Shown piece by piece: positions 38,425-49,865 of a DNA stretch of 64,000 nt (positions are counted from its first letter, which is position 1; each line of letters opens with the position of its first letter). The notes under the pieces are model-generated. The model had not been told where the DNA came from. It saw only the letters and a program-made list of their open reading frames with translations, and made no database searches. Position numbers and translations under genes: made by a program. Source of the DNA: Acridotheres tristis (taxonomy: Eukaryota; Chordata; Aves; Passeriformes; Sturnidae); the NCBI GenBank assembly GCA_037013685.1, contig CM072886.1:59512933-59576932 (forward strand). The letters run 5' to 3'.

Positions 38425-39755
38425 ACCTCAGCTATTTCAAGTATTATGCTGTGCTTAATTTAAAGCAATGAATTCCACTAAAACCAGCATATACACATAC
38501 ATATATGTACATTATACATACATCAAAAATTAAGCCATATTGATTACTAGTTGAAGAAACTAATTTTTTAAGTGCTTGTCAAAGGTACATTTCAGTTATG
38601 CCTTGTTGCTGTTCAGTGGTGCCTTTTGGAAGGGTGAAGAGGAGGAGTGAGCAGTATGCCTGGAAGTGTTTTACCACTAATTACAGTGAATTCTTTCTAC
38701 AGACAATTTTCCTTTATATGTTTTTCTAACTCATCAGAACATGCACACAGGATGGATGTATTGTAAGAAACAAACTGTTAAATTCAAATAGGACGTGTTT
38801 CATTTTGAGTACCCAAAAATCAAAACAAAGAGGGAAGATAGCATTGAAGACCGTCAACGAAAGACAACAAGAAGCAAAGTCTGGGAAAGAATAAGACATT
38901 GCTCCAAACAGGAAAAAAATCACTTGTACTCCTTCATGAAGCTGCCTCAGGTGCTGCTTTGCTTTTGGATTCCATGATATGCACTTATATATGTTTATAT
39001 CTGAAATACAAACACATAAGATTTGTGTATACATACATAGGTACTCTGGTGTCTGATTTGTGTTTCCAAAAACTCCAGCCATCAGTATCACCACTGAAGT
39101 CAATAGCAACTATTATTTGGCTTTATGAAAAATTGACCTAGATGACTGGATTTAGGCACAACAGCTCAAATTGGCCAAATAGAAAATAAATGTGTTCTGG
39201 ATGACCCAAACTGGCTGACAAAGATATTTCAGGTATGAATTTTGAGCTACTACACACGATAATTAATACAAGGAAGGTGCTAATTATGAGTTTTATTAAA
39301 CAAGGCATTTAAAATAAACTAGCATCAAATTAATCTTTCATCTACATGCATTGTGTGGTCCAAGACCAATCTCAGTGGACATTAAGCAAATTTTTAATTT
39401 GCTTCTTTGAGAAGAGGGAGCAACTCCTCTTATTGCTGCCTTTAAAACTTCCTTTTCAATCCTATTACTAGGTGAACTGCTGTCAGGAATGTACACTAGG
39501 CTACAGACCCTTTTCTGCACTGCCCAAGCACTGGCATTCCTGCAGGGAATATATATCAAACCCTGCCACGATCTCGGACGCAGATTTTAACTGCATGCAA
39601 AAGGAAAGCTGCAAAGCACATAATGCATAGATTTAAGGCTATAAAAATAATGTGTACAAATCCTGCAGCTGAGAGGCAACTGCATGATAAAGAACAAGCT
39701 TTCAGGTTTAGAATTACATTTCTTTCATGCCTTCTTTTTCAAGTGCAATTTCAAT
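38425..39755. other. Non-coding DNA
   Basis: No gene is recognised. An alternating 'ataca/tatat' stretch sits near 38,490-38,525. The 127-codon minus-strand frame at 38,726-39,109 has hydrophobic runs but no recognisable family. Confidence 0.55.
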
Positions 39756-39756
39756 A

Positions 39757-39808
39757 AATTAAAAAAAAAAAAAAAAAGAAAAAGAAAAAACAAACAACAA
39801 AAAAACAC
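39757..39808. repeat. A-rich simple repeat
   Basis: A run of about 18 A is followed by 'gaaaaagaaaaaacaaacaa' and further A/C sequence. It is low complexity, with no identifiable source element. Confidence 0.8.
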
Positions 39809-42800
39809 ACAGGCATCAAAAACAAAGCTGTGAACCTGAACTATCTTCTTTCCAGTGTCTGATTTTCAGTGAGGAGCCATGCTTATACAGGATTCACAGG
39901 TCCAGTGCAGGAGCTTGAATGAATAAAGCTACTGGCTACATGGCATCATAAAACTTTGAATATGGCAAAATTAAACCCCAGAAAGAGATGATGAAAAGCA
40001 TGTTATCTTATTTATCCTTTTTAACAAAAAAAGCAAAGCATCTTTTGTAAGGGCAAGAGAACATCTCTTTCAAAGCCTGAAGCCCAAAGCCTCGAAACAA
40101 CAGCCTCTCTCCAAGCACAACTGAGTTCATGTTCACACACGTCCCCAGGAGAGCCCAGTGAAAAGCCCCCTGAGCTACCACCAGCTCAGGCCAGCTCCAG
40201 CACCAGCAGAGCTAAGCCTCATCATACCCAAGCCCAGCAGAGAAGCAACAATTGAGAGATGAAGTACAATTACACAGAGCAGCTTACAAGCCTAATTTAA
40301 TACCCGGCATGGCAGCACACCAGCCTGCACCAAAAGCACCAAGTTCCTTAAAAACACCTCAGTGTTCCCTGCGGAGCCTAGGGTACCTTCTTATGTACAG
40401 CCACCACAGATTGCGTTATTTTCACAGGATAGGTAGAGTTCAATACTGGTACCAACTTAAAACCAATTTTCAAAATCTGAAATACAACTAAATGTGCAGG
40501 CACACACTTTCACCTGTGAGATAACCTGAAACCCAGTATCACTTACCTACATTAATTGTTGCCTTTTGCAACAGTGTTACAAAGAGAAGATAGTAAGTTG
40601 TATCCTCAGTTGAAGGTTGCACTGATGCGGGGAGTAATTTAATGCAAAATGTTCAAAGCTAAAGTTAACTTCGTTTCCTTTCACAGCATTAAACGGCACA
40701 ATTTTATCCCACACCATATCTCATGTCTCAGATATTTATAACTTATGCCACAGCCATTTAAAGGTTTCACTCCATTTTCCTGTTAGAGATGCTCTGATGG
40801 CACAGGTGTCCTGACACAAATTATGACAAACAGCTTCTCATCCATTCCCACAAAATCCACATCTCTTTTCTCTATCCCATCCACCACTAGTGTCTAGCCC
40901 TTGTTTTCAAAATGTCCCACCACTTCCTTTCCTCACCAATCATCCCTGGCTTACAACCAAGCCAGACTCCATCCTTACCAGCCCAGAATATCCACTCCCA
41001 CTGCCCTCTTATTAATCTAATGGCAATCACATGCCTCCTCCTTCCATACCCAGCTGTCTCCCATGCCTGCAAGAAATTCCATGAAAGCATCCATGATTAT
41101 AATTCAGCAGTCTCTCTTGTCTCTGATGGGGAAATAATGCTGGGAAGTAATACAGGGAAGCAACCCCACACTCATTGCCCCATGTGGGACTTAAGGCTTC
41201 AAAAATTACTTTTAAAAAAAACAAAAAAAACCAAACAGAAAAGTGACAGAAAAATACATACTGGAACCTTCCGAACCTATAAGTTATATCAAAATCTAGT
41301 TTATTTCCTAGAGTTGCAACATTGTTCTTAAATAGAAGGACTGTAGCTTTACTTTAAAAGTATAAAGAAATTAAATCATTTTTCAGTTTTTAGCAGTAGT
41401 AGATACATCTGGACTAGGTAGGAGCTTTTTCTCATCTTTCTTCTTTGTACAGAGTCAAATCACAATTTCTTCTCACTAATCTACAATATTTGTGGATTTA
41501 AATACAGAATCCACACTTGTAGTAGTCTCATAACCTTTCAGAGGAAGCACCCTGTCCTCAAAGGCCAGGACTAATTTTGTGTTAGAATATTCTAAGTCCC
41601 CCTAGCTTATCCATTTTCCTCTATCAATCCCAAACACATCTATGCATTTCAATCAAGGAAAGGTCAAGATATCAAGCACAATATGACCCTACCTCAAGCT
41701 TCACAAATAGTTTGTGATAAATTTCCTGTTATGACAATGCAAGTAAAAAGAAAAAAAAAATATATAAAAATAGAATCCATTAGTGACTTGGAAAGCTTCT
41801 TGCTACATAAAATAAATCCAATCAAGAGAGAGAAAACTATTCCAGACAGCATATGCCTCTGTCTTGACATTACTGAGAGCACTCTACAGAAAAAGCAGGT
41901 CGCATGTTGGAAGCTTTGCTTTCATTATAAGTCTTCATGCATTTATTTCTCAATCATAACCATAATATAAGGTGTGGGGGATTAGGCTTTGTGTAGCCCA
42001 CACCCAGGTTTCAAGTAGAAGCTCTCTCTTTCTAGCCTTAGTTGATTTTCTTGTACCTCTCATAAAAGTTTACTCTGACAAGAAAAGAAACAAACTATAC
42101 TCCAATGGTTGTATTACTTCTGTAAGAATACTGTACCTCAAGTTGCACAATAAGTTGACAAACCAGTGAAAGGAGAAAAATAAAGAAAATATTATATTTG
42201 CAATTATGATTCTTTCTATAGCAAGCTATATGATTTCACACATGACATTCAACCAGCCTTGAGCAAAATAAGGAGGAAAAAAAACCCCAGACACAATTAT
42301 CAATAGCATTTTCTATGGAACCAAAAATACAGACAACTCCATTCTAGTAATGTGCCCTGACTTACATCTTCCACCTTGCTTTCTCAGTGGAGATCATGAA
42401 GTGACTATTTGCCATGCCAGCCTCCTCATAGTTGCCCAATGCTCTTTGGACTGCTCAGGAGCCCTTTCAGGGACTAACAATCCTCTATCCAAAAGCTGTC
42501 TCCCAAAATTTTACTCAAGAATCAAGCTGTGCCTCCAAATCCTGAGAATGTTCTGGTGAAGCCTCCAGAGAAGAAGGCTTCTTTGTCCTTCATTGCCAGG
42601 AGTGGGGTCTCCCACAGGATGGGTGAAAGGCAGCAGGCCCTCAGGAAAGCATCCCTATCTCCATTTTGTATCAGAAATCCCCCAAGTGGGGCACACATGG
42701 GTCTACAGCAACTTCTACCTCACTTGGCAATTCTGGAGTTCATGCATCCAGAGAACCACTTCAACAAAAGGGAAGGAACAGTCAAAGAAATAACGTCCTT

Positions 42801-43399
42801 ATCACATTTTCCTTTCTACCTTCCTAGATGTTAATGGATAGGAAGTTACTCCACATGCCATCTCCTCTTCCACCTAAAAATCTGGCAGTAACAAAACCCA
42901 CCCTGTTCTCTGCCCATTCTTCACAATGCAAAACTCCAACAATGCAACTCACCTGCCCGCACACACTACACTGTGAAATTTGCACTCCTTGCAGCCTGTT
43001 AAATATCTTCCACACTTGGGCTGTGTTGGCCTGAAAGACCCTCATGCTTACTTTCACCTCAGCTACACAAAACAAACACTTTCTCAAACATTGACTGGAA
43101 GTACATTGACTAGAAATCTTCCTTAACTGAGACAGCAGTTCAAAAGAGGAATCACTGTTCAAACTGTCTGGATTTGGTTTAATTTGTTTTAGGTGCAAAT
43201 TCTGCTACCAGATTACAATTCCAGGGTAAGCTTGTGAGGGGCAGTTCAGAACTCCCCACCCGAAACCACACTACCTTAGGAGACCTGCAAGGATTTCAAC
43301 CACCTTCCAGGACTGTCATAAGCAAAGCAAGCAACTACCAAATTACATCCAAAGACCAATGACAGAGACAAGCTCTTTCCCATATACTTCAGGCTCCCA
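39809..43399. other. Non-coding DNA
   Basis: No exon is recognised. A mildly GC-richer stretch at 40,070-40,400 and a 42,350-42,800 stretch hold open frames of about 100 codons without recognisable content. Confidence 0.55.
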
Positions 43400-43780
43400 T
43401 ATCCAAAAACCTCCTCTCAAGCAGCAGCTCCTCCCAGCCCATCAAGGCTCCTTCCCACCCCAAGCAAGGCAGGTGGTCCCCATCACTCCTCCCAGGGCCC
43501 AGGTGCTGCTCCTTCCCCACAGTTCTCAGCCTCCACCCAACCTCTGCTGCATCTGAGCCCTTTGCTGGGACTGCTCCCAGGAGAAAGGTATGGGAACACT
43601 CCAGCCAGGGCCCCCAGAAAGCATTTCCCCCATCTCTCTGCAAGCCCCAGAAGGGTCTCATCTGCTGCCAGCACAGCACACCTCCCAGCTGGGAACCACC
43701 ACACTGAACACTTTCTATCTGGCCTTGCTTTTCCTCTCTCTGCAGATCTCATCTCCAAACAGGAGAACGATCCTTTGCAT
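43400..43780. other. C-rich, GC-richer patch
   Basis: The plus strand is C-rich (ctcctcccagcccatcaagg, cccagggcccaggtgctgct) and almost free of CpG, so this is not a CpG island. Several overlapping open frames occur on both strands, none with a recognisable domain. It may be an old repeat or an unrecognised exon. Confidence 0.35.
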
Positions 43781-46539
43781 TTTATTGAAATAGTCCAAAG
43801 AAATTTGAAGACGGATAAGTTGTAAATCTTAACAGTTTGTCATCAAGTTTTTAATGTTTGAAATGTTCAAAGTAAAAACAAAAGCAAATACATCTAATAA
43901 TTTGCCTACTGTATCCAGAATCTTATGGCAATAATGAAATTCAATCCACACAAACTCTCAGATTAAGCTAAAAGGAGTAGTTTCTATATCTTATTAATTA
44001 TAAGTAAAAATTCCCCCCAATTTTTAGTGCTGATGAAAATTAATAGCTTTCATGCAGATAAATGAAGTGTACCTCTATGTTCAATTTAGTTTTCCTGAAG
44101 AGTGGCAAGAGCCTGAGAAGAAACTCAACTAGAACAAAATCTTCACAAAAAAAAAAAAAAAAGAAGATTGCAGTTTTGCTTTTCTTTAAATAGAGAAAAA
44201 TAATAACTGAGCTTCTTTTCCAAGATGACACTAGATAGCATTTCTAAATATTTTCATCCACCCAATCTATTTATTATTCTTGTTTTCTCTTTCCACAAAC
44301 ATCCCAAGACTTTCCATTTCTGAGACTTCAAATTAAAGACTTTCATATGGCTAGCTTCAGTCATACAAAGTTCAAAAATAGTATAAATGCAGAACAATAT
44401 TAAGACCATAAATCTAAATGTACATTAATTGCATCCAGTACGCAGCAAAAAGCTTACCCGTGATAATCGAGAAAATTAAGAGTAAATCTTTATTAAAACA
44501 CAGTCAGAACCAGGAAATTAGAACTGTATTGCTTCTTGTATCTGTTTACAACAGGAAAGGATCACAAGTGATTATTCGTTCAGATTTCTGTTTTGCTCTA
44601 AAGTAGGCCAGCCAGCTCAGCACTTTTCTTAAGATTATGAATACTTGTCTGCCCTACATATGGTTTAGGCTGAAACCAATCAGTTGAGCTGAAACATACA
44701 GCAAAACCGACTATTGTCATTCATTTTCAGCTATAATGAAGAAGTGCAGAGAACAGGTAGAAAAGGATCAGATTTTAAATACTTTTAAAATTTGCTTTGC
44801 CATTAGAACAGTTCACTAAGGATCTCACTGATTTCCTCGCTATTGGATTAACACTTCATCAAGACTCAAGAATAATTTGTTATTAATTAATAGCTCTTTA
44901 ACCACTTGTTTTCTCTGCTAGTTTTCCAGTTCATTTTTGTACATTGATTACCTCATTTAGTAAGAAAACTGAGTGCTGAACTGTATCCAGTAGACTTTCA
45001 CATTACTAGGATATTCAGGATGCAAACACACTGCAAGAAGCCTTACATCAAAACTTTAAAAACATATGAAACAAAAGAATTCCTTGAATTTTTAACTGAC
45101 TTTTTTTTTTTTTTTTGCTCTTTCCCCCCCCACAAGCCATCCTTAAGATTTTTGTTGCTATTTGGAGGAAGAGAGGTTACATAATAGAAGGTTGCTATCT
45201 TGAGTTCAAAATAGAAAATAGTACGTTCTCAAACAAATTGTGCTGTTTGGAAGATGGGAACTGCAGAGAGCTTTGCTAAAATTGTTTTTAGCTTGTTTTT
45301 CTTAAAAGTTAGGTGGTCTCATTTTCTAGAGCTGCTTAGCACCCATAGACTTTATGAAGTCATTACCTTCATAATATAAGTTAATCATGGGGATAAAAAA
45401 CCTATCATATTTGGGTTTTCCTTTTCCATTTAAGATATAAACATTGTCAAACCATTAGTACAACACTTCTGTCAGATTAACACCACTCAAAACTCTTAGC
45501 AGGTATCATAGCTAGGCAAAACAAAAAAAACCAATAAAAGGCTACAAAGCAAGTTTGTTTAACACAAAGACAATGTGCTTAGTATTTTGAGGTATGAGTA
45601 TTTTTGCACCAGGGGAGTAGCATACCTTTCATCAGCTGCAGAGCCTTGGTGTCAGATGGCGATGTAATCCAAATGGGTCTCAGCAGCAGCATGTTCCACA
45701 ATATCCACAAGTTTCAGCATGGGGCTCTTCCATTTCCCCCAGGAGACCATTAACCATTACTTTGAATCCAAACAGCTAAGATGTTAAGCAGCTGCATGGT
45801 CCAGTTTAAACCATGTTAAGCAGCTCTGAGGAATCCCAAGCTGTATTCCACCACTCGAAGAGGAATCCAATATGGCACCCATCACACACTGATGTTCTGG
45901 CAACCATCCCATTTTCCCAACAATCATGTTGTGACCTGTTCAAATATGAGGAAGAAGTGTTAGTTCAGCATAGTAACTCTGCCACACCACTTGGGGAATA
46001 ACATACGAATATAAAGTTATGTTCTTCTGAATAATTTCAAACACAAATTTCTTCACAGATTTAGACACATCCTAAACTCAAAGCCTGGTGATGGCATTTT
46101 GCTTTAAAAACATTGTGGGGCTGGAGTGTAACAGAAGTTTTAAGAAAAAGGCTTTCATATATCTCTACAGATTGCACAGTTTTACCTTCCAGAAAGCACT
46201 GAAGTGACAGGGGAAAAAGGTAATATAAAGGCTCTTCAACTGCCGTGTCAGGTATTTTAAAACTAATGAAAACAGTAAATCAACAAAAAAAATCTCAAGT
46301 AACAAAACTAAAACTCATCAACCCCTTTGAGGGAAACGTGATCTTCTCTGCCACCTTAACCCTCTTGCAGTGTCTCCCCACAGCACCTCCATCAGCAGAT
46401 GTGCTACTTCAGCTGGGACCTAAACTGTGAGCACCACTGATGGCATTTGGACCAGGAAGAAGCCAAAGCAGCCAAACCCACGTCAGTCTACTCTGGTAGT
46501 CCCTCTGTGCAATTCCTTCAGACATGCAAAAAGAAATTT
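43781..46539. other. AT-rich non-coding DNA
   Basis: No gene is recognised. Homopolymer runs lie at about 44,147-44,161 (A) and 45,102-45,117 (T). Confidence 0.6.
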
Positions 46540-47240
46540 GACTTAGGTTGGCAAGGGGACTATAAGGAATGGAGAGAACAGTCTGATTACTCTGCACAGG
46601 AGGGAACAATGACGTGAAGAACAGCATCATGTCTGCCAAGATGGAGTGGGAGAAAGAGAAAAGAACAAACTTCCACACTAAGGACAACAGAGAGGAACTA
46701 GAAGAAGCTTTTAGAGACTGGAAGATGCATGTACACGGAGACAAAGATGAGAAGAAAGGAGATAGTGAACACTGGTGAACAGGAATTGTTGCTAGAAGCT
46801 CTGTCTGCATAACTTGGATGTAGGGCAGTCCACAGAAGAATAAGTTTAGGAGAGAACAAGAAGATTTATATTTGCTTCACATCAGGAGAAACGAGCGTTT
46901 CTACACATGGAGGAAAGGAAAGATCCTAAGGAGTTTTTCATGAAAAATGCAAGCAAGAATAAATGGGAGTAGAAGTAGAAGAATAGGTGGGAAGAGATTA
47001 AGGAGGTTGAGAATGAATAACAATAAAAAGTGAAAAAGTAGACCTCAGAAATTCTGAAATGGGTAGAATATAAGGAGGGAGGGGGACAATTAGGAAATTG
47101 GGACAAGAAAATACAAGAAAGTCGAGGACTAGGATGAAAAAAGAGAAAAATGGACAGTTATTACATAGAAAAAGAAGATGGGGAAATAATAAGATACTAA
47201 ATTGATCAAAATAATTAAGAAAAATACAGAGAGCGCACAA
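46540..47240 (+). repeat. Purine-biased tract next to the CpG island
   Basis: The plus strand is strongly enriched in A and G for about 700 bp (for example 'aagatggggaaataataaga', 'gaagaaaggagatagtgaac'). It is not tandemly repeated. The complementary pyrimidine-rich strand would be the sense strand of a leftward transcript. It lies immediately downstream of the putative leftward promoter, where a strand-specific skew could come from transcription. The minus-strand frame of about 210 codons reading out of the island (46,998-47,630) owes its hydrophobic C-terminal half to this bias and is not called. Confidence 0.55.
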
Positions 47241-47998
47241 GTAAGTTTTCTGGAGTTGTGATGCTTGCTCTAGAAAGCATGAACCAAAAGCAATGGAACA
47301 GAACCCAAGGCAACTCCTGCGTTTCCAGAGAGACGAAGGGAATTGCACTGAAGCCCAGCCGAGGAAGGGCCAGCCTGGACTGACCCTTCTCACTCTGCCC
47401 TTCGCTACGACCAATGCATTCGGAAGAATAAAGTCCTCCCTCTGGTCCGTCCCTCTTCTCCGAAAATTGTCCCTCGGCACTTCTGCGCACCTTGGTTCCC
47501 TGGGATGGTCCCACAGGAGCAACGTGTGACCCTCTGTGGTGTCTCGGGCCCCGCCACCCAGGCTGGCACACGGCGGAGCCCCCACCTTGCCCTTGCTGCG
47601 CGCTGCCCTGCCCAGCCCCACGGCCTTCACTAGCCCCCCACTCCCTAGCCACGGCCGCCAGGACTCCCTACAATCCCATCAAGTTTACCCCGTCTTCAGC
47701 TTTTCTCTGTGAAAATTCTTAAAAACACAGCCCGGTCCAGAAAGCCCTCCGAGTCCACTTCTCTAACCCCGCCAAAAAAAAGAGAAAAGTTAAGCCTCTA
47801 AAATAAAACAAAGCAGTCGCAAAAAGGAGGCAAGGCTCCCCCGAGCAGTGCCCCCCAGCCCGCATTACCGGAGTTCGGACGCAATGACTGCCTTATCCTC
47901 CCCAAAAATACCTGCATGTGCTCCCAAAAGTACAAAGGAAAGGCTGGGCTGGCCCGCAGCCGCCTCCGCTGCGCTCCCAGACCCGGGCGCGGATGGCA

Positions 47999-48022
47999 GG
48001 GCGGAGGGGGGGGTGACGAGGG
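47999..48022 (+). other. Potential G-quadruplex motif
   Basis: GGG, a run of eight G, and a further GGG are separated by short loops, enough for four G-tracts if the long run is split. It lies just downstream, in leftward terms, of donor A, on the strand opposite the presumed sense strand. Promoter-proximal CpG islands often carry such motifs. Confidence 0.4.
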
Positions 48023-48054
48023 AGCCGGGAAAGAACAATAAACCCCAAGTCCAA

Positions 48055-48063
48055 ACGTACCTT
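48055..48063 (-). other. Putative splice donor A (minus strand)
   Basis: Read on the minus strand the sequence is AAG|GTACGT, with the exon ending at 48,061. The upstream 180 bp (minus-strand direction from about 48,240) hold a short ATG-initiated frame of about 44 codons that stops before the donor, so any exon here would be non-coding at its 3' end or carry an upstream ORF. Match to the donor consensus is good; use is unproven. Confidence 0.45.
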
Positions 48064-48697
48064 CTCTTTTCTCTAAACTGTGAAACCAGATTTCCTTAGA
48101 AGCCTACGCCGGGGCTCTTTGCTTTTAAGCGGCAGGAGAGCTCGAAGAAAGTTGAGTAAATCTCTTCGGATGAAGTTGCCGAAGATGAGTTAACCCGGGA
48201 GAGGCGAGGGAGAGATGGAGAGTTCATCCGAGTTTCTCCTTTTGTTCAAGTTGCCCGAGCAGACAAAGAGCCGGCAGCGGCGGCAGGTCCCCCGCGCCCC
48301 TGCTCCCCCCGCGGTCCGGGCGCCGCCGGGGTCCCGTACTGCCCTCGCCCCCCGCCTCCTCCCAGCACCGCAACTTTCCGTCTGCTCCATCCCTCCGCAG
48401 CCCCGACCCCGGCTCCGGCGCAAAACTTCCCTCGAACTGAACCTCCCAGAAAAAGAAAACAATTTAATTCAAGGCGGGGGAGTGGGGGGTGGAAAGGGAG
48501 AGAACCATCTCTCAAATCATTATTTCCGGTAGATGCACCTCTTTGTTTGGATTCCCCCGACTGTCAGTGAGGACAAGCCTCTGGGGATCTGCTTTCGGAC
48601 AGTTTGATCTGCCGGAATGAGACGGGCAAACGCAGGACATAAAGAAAAATAACTTTAAAAGAAAGAAAGGGGGCGGGGGGTAGTAAATAGAAAACAA

Positions 48698-48704
48698 TAT
48701 AAAA
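48698..48704 (+). promoter_or_regulatory. TATA-like element on the plus strand
   Basis: TATAAAA sits in the CpG island in a local AT-rich dip, followed directly by the 10-bp palindrome actccggagt (48,704-48,713). A start site would be expected about 30 bp to the right. It points opposite to the three donors, so it may be fortuitous or serve an antisense or upstream transcript. Confidence 0.25.
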
Positions 48705-48889
48705 CTCCGGAGTTGCGAAATGAACCCGTTTTCCACGGACACGGGAAGTACATAAATAAACAACTGAAGGGGAATTTCGGAAAACTGTTGGTTCTCTTCC
48801 CCTTCGCACTTTTCCAGAGAACGTAACAAAAAAAGCCCCCCGAAACCTCCTGGCCGCGGCTCCGTGCCGCCGCCGCCAGCTCCTGGCAT

Positions 48890-48898
48890 CCCTACCTG
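48890..48898 (-). other. Putative splice donor B (minus strand)
   Basis: The minus strand reads CAG|GTAGGG, exon ending at 48,896. It lies in the densest part of the CpG island. Two minus-strand frames remain open across it, but their content is arginine/glycine-rich and unrecognised, so a 5' untranslated exon is likelier than coding. Confidence 0.4.
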
Positions 48899-49127
48899 TT
48901 GCGTAAAGCGCAAAGATGGGGCCGACCGCATCGGTCCCAAAGAAACCCAAAAGCAACGAGGGGACTGCCCGCACCCCTCGGCCCCTCCACCTGCCCTGCA
49001 GCAGCTCCCACGGGGACACCCGACCGGAGCTTTGCCGGCAGTCCCGGCGCGTCCCCGGGAAGGCGCGGCTGCCCCGCGCCCGCCGGCCCGGCCGTCGGGG
49101 CGCCCCGGTCCCCGCCGAAAGTTCGGC

Positions 49128-49138
49128 GGGGCGGGGCC
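49128..49138. promoter_or_regulatory. GC box (Sp1-type site)
   Basis: GGGGCGGGGCC is a perfect Sp/KLF consensus. It lies 60 bp downstream, in the leftward sense, of the donor at 49,198 and upstream of donor B, so it could drive the exon that ends at donor B. Confidence 0.6.
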
Positions 49139-49191
49139 GGGGTGCGCCGCGGCCTCGCACCGAGACAAAAGGAGCGCGGAGCAGCGCTGCA

Positions 49192-49200
49192 ACTCACCTT
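49192..49200 (-). other. Putative splice donor C (minus strand)
   Basis: The minus strand reads AAG|GTGAGT, an essentially perfect vertebrate donor, exon ending at 49,198. The open frame leading into it begins at a GTG and shows no recognisable protein, so I infer a 5' untranslated first exon starting somewhere in 49,230-49,650. Confidence 0.5.
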
Positions 49201-49797
49201 GGAGGGAGAGAGCAAGGCTGAAGAGACACCTTCCGTCTCACTCCTCCTCCTTCTCCTTCCCACCCCCCGGCCCTGCGGCGACGGCGGGGCCGTGGGACAG
49301 GCTCATGCTGGGGACCGGGGCGCGATCACCCGGCTCAGCCCCGCCGAGGGTCCGCTCCCCGACACTAAACAAAAGCGGGGGGAGCGGCCCTGCCGCCCCA
49401 GCCACGCCTGCCCCCGCTGTCCGTAACTTTTTGGTGCCCAGCGAGCATCCCAGCGAGCCGGTCCTGCTCTCGGGAAGGACGGGAAAGCGCGGCGGAACGG
49501 GACCCCCACGTCGGGGCAGCGGGCCCGGGGCTGCCGGCAGGGCGGGAGCGCTGCCGGGAGGTGCCGCCGGGTGGGGGGGCCACGACACGGACCCGCTGCT
49601 CATTGTCCGTCCGAGGGTGTGCCCGTGGCAGGGCGGCGGGGACGGTGCGTCAGTGCCCACTGCACGCCTGGGGGTCTTGTGAGTTTGTGCCCTGCGTGTG
49701 CACAGTGCACATGGGTGCCAGAGGCTCCAGCCCTCAGGACCTTGCCTACCAGGCCTGAAAGATGCCCCCAGTGCTGTTACGTTATTTTCGGTTCTCT

Positions 49798-49865
49798 TTT
49801 TGGTTTGTTTGTTTGTTTTCGTGTTGGTTTGGTTAGGGTTTGTTTGTTTGTTTGGGGTTTTTTGC
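49798..49865 (+). repeat. T/G-rich simple repeat (GTTT-like)
   Basis: Imperfect repeats of gttt/ttgg words, including gtttgtttgtttt and ttagggtttgtttgtttg, lie at the right edge of the CpG island. Only simple sequence is visible. The single TTAGGG word is not enough for an interstitial telomere. Confidence 0.8.

Larger units (their letters stand above)
47330..49690 (-). promoter_or_regulatory. CpG island, likely promoter of a leftward gene
   Basis: G+C and CpG density rise abruptly over about 2.4 kb, most strongly at 47,930-48,020, 48,260-48,430 and 48,840-49,650, in a window otherwise almost free of CpG. It contains a canonical GC box (GGGGCGGGGCC, 49,128-49,138). Three strong splice-donor sequences inside it all face the minus strand, and I saw no donor of similar quality on the plus strand. 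Vertebrate CpG islands of this size normally mark promoters. I infer a gene transcribed leftward with alternative 5' untranslated exons. I recognise no protein in any frame; the long frames (up to 272 codons) are Pro/Arg/Gly/Ala-rich products of composition. Direction is an inference, and a bidirectional promoter is possible. Confidence 0.7.

Noticed and set aside
46998..47630. 210-codon minus-strand frame leaving the CpG island with a membrane-like C-terminal half
   Set aside because: The hydrophobic half is produced by the pyrimidine-rich strand of the purine tract; there is no recognisable N-terminus or family.
48512..49192. 226- and 198-codon minus-strand frames across donor B
   Set aside because: Both frames are compositional. 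They could in principle be an N-terminal coding exon ending at 48,896, but the peptide resembles nothing known, so I kept only the donor.
48864..49682. 272-codon plus-strand open frame in the CpG island
   Set aside because: GC-rich DNA is poor in stop codons; the peptide is Pro/Arg/Gly/Ala-rich, similarly long frames exist on the opposite strand, and none is recognisable.
49798..49865. Possible interstitial telomeric repeat
   Set aside because: Only one TTAGGG word occurs; the tract is GTTT-type simple sequence.
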